Source: Moniliophthora roreri (taxonomy: Eukaryota; Basidiomycota; Agaricomycetes; Agaricales; Marasmiaceae). From it: a DNA stretch of 64,000 nucleotides. The stretch covers positions 186,001 through 250,000 of the forward strand of contig LATX02000239.1 in assembly GCA_001466705.2 (NCBI GenBank). Direction: 5' to 3'. Under the pieces are notes generated by a model. It searched no databases, was not told the DNA's origin, and saw only the letters and a list, made by a program, of their open reading frames with translations. Made by a program: the position numbers and the translations under genes. Shown here piece by piece: positions 12,644 through 23,800 of this stretch. The first letter of the stretch is position 1; each line of letters begins with the position of its first letter.

Positions 12644-13836
12644 TCATTTGGCCAAATCCCAACAGAGAACACCGCGGTATCGCATCTTGCCCTCCTTCAG
12701 CTTCTGCACGGCTTCTATAATACCCTCCACCGTCATAGGGAACATCTCTACCATGGGCTTGATATTGTTTCGATCCGCAAACTGCAACATTTTCATCCTG
12801 TGGAATGAGTCATAAGCAGGAGGCAAGAATCAATGACACAAAGAGCTTACTGCATGTAACGAGTCGCCAACACGGTTCCGACAATCTTCACGCCCTTCAG
12901 TATGGTCTTCTGGTGGGGAGTGACGAGATCGTTTTCGGAGACGGTGAGTGGCATAATGATCGCTTGCTGAGAGAGAACGGGGTAATATTTACCAACGTCC
13001 TCTAGCGCAGACGTGGTCAAAATGAGCCGATCGATAGGAAAAGGGAGGTTGAGTTTTGTGAGGTCGTCTACACCCTTGGTTGCGTAGAACTCGCGAGCTC
13101 CCAAAGAAATAGCTTCCTCGCGCTTCGAATCCGTTCCCGAGAAGACAACCACTTCACATCCCATCTTGGCCGCGAATTGGATGGCGATATGGCCGAGTCC
13201 ACCTACTCCTACGATGCCAACACGGTGTATGGGTTTCACGTTCTCTATGAGAGGTGTGAAGACCGTCGCACCGCCACCTGCATACTCACTCAACTCTTGT
13301 CAAATCTCAAGGCACAACATGACGACGTACACATCAATGGAGCAGCGTGTTCAGACTTGAGGTTCTTCGGAATTGGGAAAAGCCACTTCTCGTTCCAGAT
13401 TCCAATATTGCTGAACGAGCCCTGATCATAGTCCGTCACGCCGTACATCCTCGCGTTTGGGCAGTACTGGTCGTTCCCCGTCAAGCACATGTCACATTCA
13501 GCTTTGTTTACTTCAAGGCAAGAACCATGCTGATATCCCCATCCAACGCGATCTCCAACCCTCAAGCTCTTGACTTTTGGTCCTACGGCTTGGACGGTAC
13601 CGATTGCTGTATTCGCCCCATGTAAGTCTCTTTTTCTTCAATGGCGAGAAGAAAATGGTGGTCATACCTTCGTGTCCCAGAACCATATCCTGTTCTAGGT
13701 AGTGCAAATCCGTGCCGCAGAGGCCAGAATGGGTGACTTGAACGACAACTTGGTCATCCCCCAGTTTCTCCTGTCTGCTGAGCGAGGATTGTACGATCTT
13801 GCCACCTTTAGATCCTTTGAATGTGATGCCTTGCAT
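12644..13836 (-). CDS. CAD-type alcohol dehydrogenase with altered structural-zinc loop (ADHb)
   Basis: Zinc MDR dehydrogenase, probably NADP(H)-linked aldehyde/alcohol interconversion. It starts MQGITFKGSKGGKIVQ. Catalytic zinc region HSGLCGTDLHY and VLGHEG; Rossmann motif VGIVGVGGLGHIAIQFAAK; last exon RMKMLQFADRNN through YRGVLCWDLAK. Introns follow GHEG, follow APLMC and precede the last exon. The structural zinc loop reads CLEVNKAECDMCLTGNDQYC, giving C-x7-C-x2-C-x7-C, where both paralogues have C-x2-C-x2-C-x7-C. The five extra residues come from a 15-nt in-frame stretch beginning GTAAAC, close to where ADHc has an intron. Nearest relative in the window is ADHc. It shares orientation with ABC1, 636 bp downstream. 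Confidence 0.88.
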
Positions 13837-14427
13837 GATGGTGGTAGTGGCTGAAAAAGAGTGTGCGTTTCAATGAAAACTTTGATACTTTATTTCGTCT
13901 CGTTTATAAACTGTAGGATCGACCGTCTTTGCTGGTGATTCGACAACTGACATGCATTTTGAGGCTTTATCTTTTGCAAGCACTACAATCGGTGCGCGAG
14001 TCCTATATAGTTTTTCAATGGTGTCCATTGACATGGGAATCTTTGAGGTCGGGGAATATTTCGAGCTTATCGTCATAGAAGGTCTTGAATTCCGGGCTAC
14101 TTATCAAGTGATATCACCTGACAGCTATTCCTTTACGTCTCCACTGTCGTTCTGGAAAAATGGGAAAACGCGAACTCTGTTTCACTTGCGTCATTTGAGA
14201 CGTTGAATTCGATGGCCTCTTCTAACAGTAAACTGGGTTACAGCCGGTCTATAAACACAGTACACGTAGGTAATTTCTCGTACAACACTGTAGCAGTAAA
14301 AGTACATGACAATAAATAATGAATAAATATAAAGGCGTACCAAAGCACATGGACATATAGGCATATTGACATAGATGAACAGACGATCATAAAACTGACC
14401 ATCGCAAACGCCCGTATGTTACACCCT
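13837..14427. other. ADHb upstream region
   Basis: Promoter of ADHb and 3' flank of the coiled-coil gene. Nothing else recognised. Confidence 0.45.
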
Positions 14428-15477
14428 TCAATGTCTCCAAGGTGGAAGGGTTGGACTGTGAACATCCTTCACAACACGTCCAGTCTGGGAGGTTGTCCGT
14501 GGGCGATAAACAACAGCCAAGGATTGGCGCGGCTCGCGCGCTTTGACACTTTTCAACGCAGCTAAACGTCGAAGTAGACGATCTTCCATCTCGTTAGAGA
14601 TGTGCTGCTCGATATCCTTCGAGGCCTTGGCTAACCTGAGCTCTTCGACCTCTCGGAGCAGCTTTCTATAATCCCTGAACCAATCTCCGTTAATCTCCAT
14701 CACTTCCTGCTCATGCTGATCCTTCAAGGCTACCAGCGCTTTCTTGTCCGCATCTAACTCATCGATGAGCTCCTTCACAAATTCCTCGATCAGCCCTTCT
14801 CTTCTCGTATCCAGCACCATCTGCTTCGCCGCCTTCGTGATCCCTCGAACCATATTCTGTCGCAACCGCTGGTTCTCCATCTTGATTTTTCCCAGCTCGA
14901 GTTGCTGCCTCCATATGACATTGGATAGCAGCAGCCGATCTCGGAATCCTTCAAAGGCATTCTCGTTCAACGCCCTTTTACGCACCACAAGAGAAGTGCG
15001 CAGCGACCCGATGCTTTTCTCCTGTTGCCAGACACGATTCATCATAAGTAACCGTTCGGCAAATAAGGCGAAAGGCCGCAAGTCCATTTGGTGCTGTTCC
15101 TCCTTCCTTGCCAGAATATGAGAATAAAGCGATTGATTGGCTTCCTCCAGCTGTCGACATCGCCGCTCGTAGTGCTCTTCCTTGCTCAGGAAGTGACGTT
15201 CGAGTTGGATATACTTCGCATGACTAGCAGCCGCGAGAGACTTGAGGTCGTCGTATTGATGTTCCTTGGCTGCGAGCTTTTCCTCGAGCTGACGGCAATG
15301 GTCGTGCAACTCGTTGATTTGACGGAGGTGGACGATTTCTGTGCTTTCGTGTCGGCGGGAGAATATTTCGAGTATAATGATCAGGACGCTCGATACGACG
15401 AGGACGCTGGAGATGGCGGCGAGGGTATCGAAGAAGGATGTGATGGGCGTCGATGGGAAGGGGATGTGGGGATACAT
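14428..15477 (-). CDS. Membrane-anchored coiled-coil protein, 349 aa
   Basis: Function not recognised. The single uninterrupted exon is unusual for this window. Residues about 14-37 (SFFDTLAAISSVLVVSSVLI and following) form one hydrophobic membrane segment. From about residue 45 to 300 the protein is rich in Glu, Lys, Arg and Leu in heptad-like spacing (LRQINELHDHCRQLEEKLAA), typical of a long coiled coil. The C-terminal 40 residues are basic and Ser/Thr/Pro-containing, ending TLPPWRH. Such a layout suits an organelle or ER tether, but nothing identifies a partner. It sits near the symmetry axis of the ABC/ADH mirror block and has no second copy there. Confidence 0.72.
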   Translation of the reverse strand: MYPHIPFPSTPITSFFDTLAAISSVLVVSSVLIIILEIFSRRHESTEIVHLRQINELHDHCRQLEEKLAAKEHQYDDLKSLAAASHAKYIQLERHFLSKEEHYERRCRQLEEANQSLYSHILARKEEQHQMDLRPFALFAERLLMMNRVWQQEKSIGSLRTSLVVRKRALNENAFEGFRDRLLLSNVIWRQQLELGKIKMENQRLRQNMVRGITKAAKQMVLDTRREGLIEEFVKELIDELDADKKALVALKDQHEQEVMEINGDWFRDYRKLLREVEELRLAKASKDIEQHISNEMEDRLLRRLAALKSVKAREPRQSLAVVYRPRTTSQTGRVVKDVHSPTLPPWRH

Positions 15478-16045
15478 CGTTCGTCAAGCAGAGGATGAGT
15501 GATCTTACGGGGAGTCCAAGACGCATACCTGTCCTTCTTATGCATAATCGGAGAGGAGAAACATACGGACTTCGCAAGGCTCGGCACGAGTTGATGGGCT
15601 GGTACTTTGCTTTTTAATTTTGCGCCTGGTTCGCTCATTGGTCTTGAAACGGGGTGCGCATGCGTGTGGATGTCAATTCGAGCACCGGTTTGCCTGCACG
15701 TTGTAAACACGTTGTCTTCTCCAGATTGGGGTTCCTTCTATTCGATAGACCCAGCATCGATATACTATCAGATATGTGTATTCCGTCCATCCAAAAATTG
15801 AGTCACTTACCACGAAGATGGTGGTGGTTGAAGGGAAAGCTGCCCCGCGCGTACTCAATCTGTTTCAGCCATTGCCAAGATTTTAGCGCTTCAGCCTCAA
15901 CCATCATTAGCCTTCATCTTTCTCGATTGGTTTATAAAAAGGACTCTCGGAATTCCGAACGGAATGACCGGCTAGATATGCAGATATGAGCTAGATAAGG
16001 AACTCGGGCGGAAAGTCACCAGATCAAGCTCAACTTAACCACAAA
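15478..16045. other. Divergent promoter region
   Basis: Shared upstream region of the coiled-coil gene (minus) and the aldolase-family gene (plus). It is the approximate symmetry axis of the mirrored ABC/ADH block. No coding signal seen. Confidence 0.5.
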
Positions 16046-17288
16046 ATGGCACCTCAACCCGCTCTGAAGGCTCACGAAAGCTCACCAAACGGTATAAATG
16101 GGACCTCTCACTTAAAAACTCATGCGGATCTATCTACTCTTGCGGAGAATCCGATTGACAGGCTCTGGCGAGGCGACAAAGAGGGTAAAGTTCAACTCCA
16201 CGCCGTTGTTCCCGAGTTCGACGATCCCTACAAGAAGAGAGAATGGATAAAGGAACATATGGCGGCCGCGTTTCGGTACTGGGGAAAGCTCGGTTTTGGT
16301 GAGGGTATCCAACGAGGAATGAGTGATTGAGTCTGCTTACAGGAGACTCCCAGGTGAGGGCAGTTCAGGCCATATCACTGTCCGCGACCCCATCTTGCAA
16401 GACTGCTACTGGTATGTCACTTCTTCACTCATTCCGTTGTGTCTGATAGTTCACTTTTCAAAGGATGAACCCTCTTGCTGTCCACTTCTCGTCGATGACC
16501 GTGCGGAAAACCTTTCAAACCTCTGACAGCCTTCACTCACTCATCCTTAGAAATCCAAGCTTGTGCTTATTGGTCCAGATGGATATATTCGACCAGAAGG
16601 CGCACAGCTCGCGATTAATACTGCTGGATATTTGATTCGTGGGTATTAGTGTCACTCTTCTCTAGTTGTTCTCACTCACCAGCATCGGAAACAGACTCCG
16701 CTGTCCACAAGGCCCGCCCCGAAGCTATCGCTGCAGCTCATTGCCATTCCATCAACGCTAGCGCTTGGTCTGCTTTCGGACGTCCCATAGACATTTTGCA
16801 GCAGGATGCTAGCGTGTTCTACGACAACCTCAGTGTCTATAATGACTATTCTGGCGTTGTTTTGGCTGAGGAAGAAGGGGAACGCATAGCCAAGGCCCTT
16901 GGACCAAAAAATAGAAACTGCATTCTCCGAAATCACGGGCTTTTGACGCGTACGTGCCTTTTGTATGCTTCGTTCACTGCGGCTTATCTCAGGAACCAGT
17001 CGGTCAAACCGTGGATGAAGCGGCCTATGTATATGGCCTGCTGGACAAACACTGCAAGATCCAGCTCATGGCCGAAGCAGCTGAAGCTAATGGCATCAAG
17101 AAGATTCCCATCAGTGATGAAGATGCCAAATACAACGCAGAAACTGAAGCTCATTGGGGGGCACTCTATGTAGCGGTGGGTAGCCCTGGTTCCTTCCTCC
17201 GACCTCGCCGGTGCTAACTGAGCTTCTGTAGTTTCAACCAGAGTACGAGTTGTTGCTAGAAGAGACCAACAGTTCATTTTTGAAGTAG
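16046..17288 (+). CDS. Class II aldolase/adducin family protein
   Basis: Aldolase-class II/adducin fold, similar in layout to fungal Mug14-like proteins; predicted metal-dependent lyase or aldolase-like enzyme, substrate unknown. It starts MAPQPALKAHESSPNG after a short leader. Recognisable blocks are WIKEHMAAAFRYWGKLGFG, GHITVRDPILQDCYW, MNPLAVHFSSMT, KLVLIGPDGYIRPEGAQLA, AIAAAHCHSINASAWSAFG (putative metal-binding His-x-His) and CILRNHGLLT. The C-terminal exon runs VGQTVDEAAYVYGLLDKHCK to FQPEYELLLEETNSSFLK and TAG. The intron before GHITVRDP has more than one possible donor. ADHc starts 217 bp downstream in the same direction, so the two may respond together. Confidence 0.85.
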
Positions 17289-17505
17289 TTTTTACCGCAG
17301 TCATCGGACCCTTATTCATTTCCGAAGATCGTGGTCAAATTGTATTATCTATACCAAGTAACGGCCGTATGTGAGAGTTTTGATGTATCAGCAAGGCCCG
17401 TGCATAAGGTACCACGTATACAGTACTTTAATCCAGGAGTTGCTATAAAACCTGAGATGTTTATGACGATTCTACAGAAATCCACAGGACTACAAAGTAC
17501 AAGAA

Positions 17506-18672
17506 ATGGAAGGCATCACATTCCGAGGATCCAAAGGAGGTAAGATCGTGCAATCTGCGTTCAAGCGGGGTGTGCTGGGTGCAGACGAAGTTCTCGTCAA
17601 AGTCACTCACTCGGGCTTGTGCGGGACTGACCTCCACTACCTGGAGAGCGATATGGTTCTCGGCCACGAAGGTATGCATGCACCCCATATGCATGGTTGA
17701 GAAAATGGCTAACAAACATTTATCAGGCGTTGGAATCGTACAGGCTGTTGGCTCCGACTGCAAAGAGTTCAACGTCGGAGACCGCGTTGGATGGGGCTAT
17801 ATCCATGAAACATGCTCTAGTTGTGTAAGTTGAGTCTCCCGCATTTCATCTCTGCTGAAGTTGATCGTCCACTTGACAGGCGCAATGCACGACTGGCCAC
17901 GAACAGTTTTGCCCCAACTCCAAAGGGTACGGATGGGCCAACCTTGATCAAGGTTCCTTTAGCAATCTTGCAGTCTGGCGGGAGCAATGGCTCTTCCGCG
18001 TCCCGGACAATCTCAGTTCTGAGCACGCAGCTCCATTGATGTGTGGAGGCGCGACGGTGTTTGTTCCTCTCATCGAGTACGCCAAACCACTGGACCGTGT
18101 CGGTATCGTGGGAATAGGCGGGTTAGGTCATCTTGCAATTCAGTTTGCGGCCAAGATGGGTTGCGATGTTGTCGTGTTTTCTGGCACCGACTCTAAGCGC
18201 CAGGAGGCTTTGTCCTTGGGAGCCAGAGAGTTCTATGCCACCAAGGGCGTTGAAGACTATACCAATTTGGGTGTCACGAAGCCAATCGATCGTTTGATTT
18301 TGACTACGTCGTCTTTGGAAGATGTTGGCAAATATTACAAGCTCTTGTCTCAGCAGGCCACAATCATTCCACTCACGGTATCCAATGCAAATATGGTGAT
18401 CCCGCATCAGCCAACGATGCTCAGAGGTATTCAGATCGTCGGCACGGTAGTCTCTGGTCGTTACTTGCAGTGAGTAGAGTGCTCTTCTTTTTTGGGAACG
18501 TCACTGAGTTTAATTTTCTAGTAAGAAAATGCTCGAGTTTGCCGAACGCAACAACGTGCATCCTATTATTGAGAAGTATCCCATGTCTATGGAGGGTATC
18601 ACAGAAGCCGTGAACAGGTTGCAGGAGGGCAAGACGAGGTATCGGGGCGTGTTGAGTTGGGATTTAGTCTGA
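17506..18672 (+). CDS. CAD-type alcohol dehydrogenase (ADHc)
   Basis: Zinc MDR dehydrogenase, about 335 residues. Exon 1 runs MEGITFRGSKGGKIVQ to VLGHEG and contains HSGLCGTDLHYLESD. Exon 2 begins VGIVQAVGSDCKEFNVGDRV and ends at CSSC. After an intron of about 55 nt, exon 3 completes the structural zinc loop (AQCTTGHEQFC), so all four cysteines are correctly spaced. The Rossmann motif is GIVGIGGLGHLAIQF. The final exon is KMLEFAERNNVHPI to YRGVLSWDLV, TGA. Unlike ADHa and ADHb it has no intron between APLMC and GGATVF, so that intron was lost here or gained in the others. It pairs with ADHb across the mirror axis and lies upstream of ABC2, as ADHb lies upstream of ABC1. Confidence 0.92.
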
Positions 18673-19220
18673 ATGATAAGAAAAATAACTACAATATAAG
18701 CAAACGAAGGAAAGCATTTCTGAATTTATGTATGTAAATACCAACATTCTTCTGTTGTGTAATGTAGATCCGACCTTCAATCACACCCAAGCTGCAGTAC
18801 ACAAAGACACAATACCCATCTGGTTTGTATACGTAGAGCTAGATTCCAGCAGATGAATTGGGGTCGGGAATATGAGAGGACACGGAAAAGATGATGGTTG
18901 CGGAATATCGGCAGCGTAATATCTGCCACGTGTGCGTAGTGCTGGGCGGCCCGAAATCGGGCGCAGTTCCGACGGCCTGCGTCAGTCTCTTGTCATCGAG
19001 GTTGACGACGACGGCAACTCCTTTCAAGTGCAGCCGGCAGCGACGACATGTAATTTTTTTCACAGGCTACCCATAAACCAAGAATCCGCCAATTGGCTAC
19101 AGTGTCGGAGACACGTGCGTTGTCCTAATTCTGGTGTCTTATCGCGCGTTGATATTCGGCCCTGTGTTGGGATGAGTAAGGCAGCAGGCATTTATCGGCT
19201 TTCCTTTACTTCTGACAGTC
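18673..19220. other. Intergenic region before carrier gene
   Basis: 3' flank of ADHc and promoter of the carrier gene. No other feature recognised. Confidence 0.45.
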
Positions 19221-20592
19221 ATGTCATCTCCCCCACAGAGCAAGGTGACTTCACCGGTGGCGGAGACGGAACCGCTGCTGCAGAACAACGAGACACAGCG
19301 GAACTACAGTGGCGAAGAGGAAAATGTTCCAGAGGCGGACCCAAATCAAAAGCGGAGTGTTGGAGAATTAGTGTTCTATGCTGTCTGCATTGTGGTTGCT
19401 TTGGTTATGCTGGCTTTATTGGTCAAGGGTTTCATCGAGAACGATGATTTGGAGGTGAGTGCCTAATTGCTCAGAAGAAATCTCGTCTTGACGATCTTGC
19501 AGTTCGATTTTGGAAATGCACTCAAGTCGGCTCTCGGTGGAGGACTCAGTGGTGCTGCTGGTACGCGTATAGCTTTCTACGCCGCAAGACTACACTCCTT
19601 ACACCCACTCAGCTATGATTCTTCAAGTGTTTACCTTGATGCCCTTACGCACTGTTATGAACTACCAGTACCGATATGGAACGTCCACAACACAAGCTAT
19701 CCGTACACTCTACCATAACGGTGGGTGGAAGCGATATTATCAAGGATTGGGTCCTGCACTTGTTCAAGGTCCAGTGTCGCGCTTCGGGGATACCGCTGCC
19801 AACGTTGGCATTCTTGCCCTGCTCGATTCCAATTCGTACATGAAACATTTACCTAGTCCGGTGAAGACTGTATTTTCCGCAGTTGCGGCAGCCTGTTTCC
19901 GCATGATCTTAACACCTATAGGTGGGTTTAATTTACCTCAAAGAGATTAAATTCCTGAGCTCGTCGCAGATACACTCAAGACGACGATGCAAACTCAGGG
20001 CAGAGACGGGGTCGCCATCCTCAAGACCCGCGTAAGTTTCCCGCTTCATTTATTGATAAATCTTGACCTTCTGTTTAGATTCGTTTGTATGGTATCGGTA
20101 CTCTATGGTATGGTGCTCTTGGAACAGCAGCTGCCACCTTTGTCGGATACTATCCTGTACGTTCTTGCTGTGTCCAACCCACACAGCTAATTTGACGGCT
20201 AAATTAGTGGTTCGGAACATACAACTATCTCAAAGCAACTCTCCCCATGCCGGATAAGACGTACCAGCAATTCTTGCGACAAGCTTTCATCGGCTTTGTC
20301 GCATCGGTTGTCTCCGATACTATCTCCAACTTCTTACGCGTCCTCAAGACCTACAGACAAGTAAATCAGACTAGAATCGGATACTGGAATGCAGCGGAAG
20401 CAGTAGTGAGGCAAGATGGATATCGTGGGCTGTTTGGAAGAGGCTTGAAGACGAGGATCCTTGCGAATGGATTGCAAGGATTGATGTTCTCTGTCCTGTG
20501 GAAATTATTCTTAGACTTGTAAGCCTCGCGCATTGCATCTCCTCTGTTGATTCTGATCGTCCTTTTACAGGTGGAACAAGAAGACCGAGTAG
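19221..20592 (+). CDS. Atypical mitochondrial carrier-like protein with extra N-terminal membrane segment
   Basis: Probably a member of, or relative of, the mitochondrial carrier family (SLC25). The N-terminal 45 residues are polar (MSSPPQSKVTSPVAETEPLL), followed by one hydrophobic segment (LVFYAVCIVVALVMLALLVK) that normal carriers lack. Three carrier-like repeats follow: one around LMPLRTVMNYQYRYG with GGWKRYYQGLGPALVQGP; a second with TPIDTLKTTMQTQGRDG, the only repeat with an intact P-x-D-x-x-K motif; and a third with DTISNFLRVLKTYRQ and QDGYRGLFGRGLKTRI. The gene is split into about seven exons; the last contributes only WNKKTE before TAG at 20590-20592. Degenerate signatures in repeats 1 and 3 make the substrate unpredictable. 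It lies between ADHc and ABC2 and has no counterpart on the other side of the mirror block. Confidence 0.78.
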
Positions 20593-20777
20593 ACATGCAT
20601 ATTTAAATCATATGATGAGATGTAAGCTTCGTAGCTGATGATGCTTGTATGATCATCGAGATTTCGCCCCGTCTCCAGGGCCCTTCCCGCCATCAGTGAT
20701 ATCAGGCCTAGTGAGGCTGTTACGCGCTTTATAAAGGCCAACAGCCTATGTAGTGTTCCCCAGAAGCCAGGTCTTCT

Positions 20778-20842
20778 CCTCACCCATCTTTCTTTAATCT
20801 TTTCTCTTCTTTTCTCTTTTTTTTCTCTTCTCTTTCTTCATC
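20778..20842 (+). promoter_or_regulatory. Long pyrimidine tract directly before ABC2 start
   Basis: A nearly pure CT run (ctttctttaatcttttctct and on) reaches almost to the ATG at 20843. Such tracts are common just upstream of well-transcribed fungal genes. ABC1 does not show an equivalent run. Confidence 0.5.
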
Positions 20843-23800
20843 ATGTCTATTAAACGTCGCGCTGAGCGGACATCCCTTTACATTCCTTTTTTACCTCCTC
20901 GCGTCTCCTCTTTGATTAGAGGCGACAGTGGGTCCGAGGAAGACTCAGAGAATGTTCGTCTCTGGACTCCAGACGATCTCTCCCTCGATGTTCAGGAGCA
21001 AGTCACCAATTTGGCCACCAAGCTGACCTCCAGCTCCTCTGGATCGCAAGGACCAGTAGTTCTCAATCCCTTCGTTGAACGTCTCGACCCTGCCATGGAT
21101 CCCAGGTCCAAAAAATTTGACCACCACCGCTGGATTCGCTCTGTTTTCTCCTTGACCTCTCAGGATCCTGAACAGCAACATGTCATGCGCACAGCCGGCG
21201 TCAGTTTCCGAAACTTGAACGTTTATGGATTCGGGAAAGCTACCGATTATCAGAAAACTGTCGGTAACGTGTTGTTAGATATTCCAGGAGGCGTGAAGGG
21301 ACTTTTAGGCCAAGAAGGACAGCGCATCGACATCTTGACTGATTTTGAAGGCATCGTGCAACCTGGGGAACTGTTGCTGGTGCTCGGTCCACCCGGGAGG
21401 TGCGTCTGCTGTGCCCTTTGTTAGGGATCTATGATTGTCTGATTGTTGTCGACACTAGTGGGTGCAGTACATTCTTGAAGACTATTGCTGGTGACACGCA
21501 CGGATTCTGCGTTGACGAGAACTCGAAAATCAATTATCAAGGTATCCAACTTTGTCCACCGGATCATGATATGTTGATTCAGGCTAATTGATTTCCGTCG
21601 TCAGGCATCCCCTATGAGACGATGCACAAAGAGTTCCGGGGAGAAGTCATCTACAACGCTGAGAACGATGTTCATTTTCCCAATCTCACCGTTGGTCAGA
21701 CGCTGGCTTTTGCTGCGAAAGCTCGTACACCACATACCCGATTCGCTGGTGTCAGCCGTGATGCATGGGCCAATCATATGAAAGATGTTGTTATGGCTGT
21801 GTTCGGGTTGACTCATGCAGAGAACACCAAAGTCGGCAACGACTTTATTCGTGGAGTTAGTGGGGGAGAAAGGAAACGTGTCAGTATTGCTGAGGCGGCT
21901 CTTAGTGGTAGTCCATTGCAATGCTGGGACAACAGTACTCGTGGACTGGACAGCGCTACCGCCCTAGAGTTTGTCAAAACGCTTCGACTCCAATCAAAGT
22001 ATACCAGTGCCGCAGTTGTGGTAGCCATCTATCAAGCCAGCCAGGCCATCTACGACGTAAGCATGACCCTGCAATGTGTTGATCTTCACTGATTCGACAT
22101 CACCTAGATCTTTGACAAGGTGACTGTACTCTACGAGGGCCGCCAGATTTACTTTGGCCGCGCAGAAGCTGCGAAGCAATACTTCATAGATATGGGTTTT
22201 GAATGTCCTGAGCGCCAAACTACTGCCGACTTTTTGACTGTGCGTACTCGTCTCTCTCCCTTTTCAATTGAATGCCAACGACTATTTTGCAGTCCTTGAC
22301 AAACCCAGCAGAACGTCACGCCAGGCCTGGGTTCGAGCATAAAGTTCCACGTACCCCAGCAGAGTTTGTTGCTGCATGGAAGAAGAGCGAGGAACGCCGT
22401 TTGATGGTGCAAACTATGGACATCTTCAATCTGCAGCACCCTGTCGGAGGAGAACAGCTGGCCAAATTCCGGGAAAGCAGACAGCAGACACAATCGAAAG
22501 GAATGTGAGTTGAACCTGTTGGGTTGTCAATATCTGGGATGACAAACAATCAAACAGGCGGCGAGGCTCGCCATTTACAATATCACTCGCGATGCAAGTT
22601 CGCATCTGTTTATCTAGAGGGTTCCAGCGGCTTAGAGGTGATATCGGCACAGTCATTGGCCCTGCGATTGGGTAAGTTTATTGTCTTCAACTTCCATGTT
22701 TCTTCTGACCTATTCTGGAAGTAACTTCATTTTAGGTTTGCTTTCCGGAATGAGAAGCCGGTGAAGAGAAACTAACTACTCTTTTTAGCTCTGATTATTT
22801 CAAGCGTGTTCTTCAACCTGCCTGGAGATACCAGCAGCTTCTTCAGCCGTGGCGCGTTGCTTTTCTATGCCGTCTTGATGAACGGTTTCAGTAGTGCCTT
22901 GGAGGTGTGAACTTTTCTGACTATCATTCCTGAACTCATGTTAATGATTTACAGATCTTGACCCTCTATGACCAAAGGCCTATTGTAGAGAAACATGCTC
23001 GCATGGCTCTATACCATCCGGCAGCTGAGGCCATCTCATCCATGATATGCGACCTTCCTTCGAAGGTTGCAACTGCGATCACCTTCAACATCACACTCTA
23101 CTTCATGACAAATCTGCGCCGAGAACCTGATGCTTTCTTCGTATTCTTCCTTTTCTCTTTCGTTTGTACCATCGCGATGTCTATGATCTTCCGTACGATT
23201 GGTGCAGTCTCTCGGACAATTCAAGAGGCACAAGGTAGAGTTCTTGTTTCAATTGTTGAAACATCGTACCGACAAGATCTACAGGACCTGCATCAATTGT
23301 TATGCTCTCTCTGGTCATTTACACCGGTTTCACTATTCCTGTCGGCGATATGCGGCCATGGTTGAGGTGGATAAACTTTCTCAGTCCCCTCGGTTACGTG
23401 TTTGAATCTCTGATGGTGAACGAGTTTGATGGCCGAGACTTCCCCTGTGTCAGTTTCCTTCCCGCTGGCCCTGGTTATGATGATCTACCTGCATCGCAAC
23501 GAATTTGTGCCACAACAGGGGCAACGGCTGGAAGTACCGTACTATCAGGAACCCGCTATCTGGATGCTACATTCAAATATTCCGGTTCTCATTTATGGAG
23601 GTAAGGACTTTTGGCAACAATGGTTCACATCCCACTGACTTTTTGCCAGGAACCTGGGCTTGCTCATTATGTTCATCATTGTCTTCTGTGGTACCTACCT
23701 ACTCGCGACGGAATACATCAGTGCAGCCAAGTCGAAGGGCGAAGTACTTGTCTTCCGCAGAGGACAGGCTCCTCCAACTAAACGCTCAGACGACGAAGAA

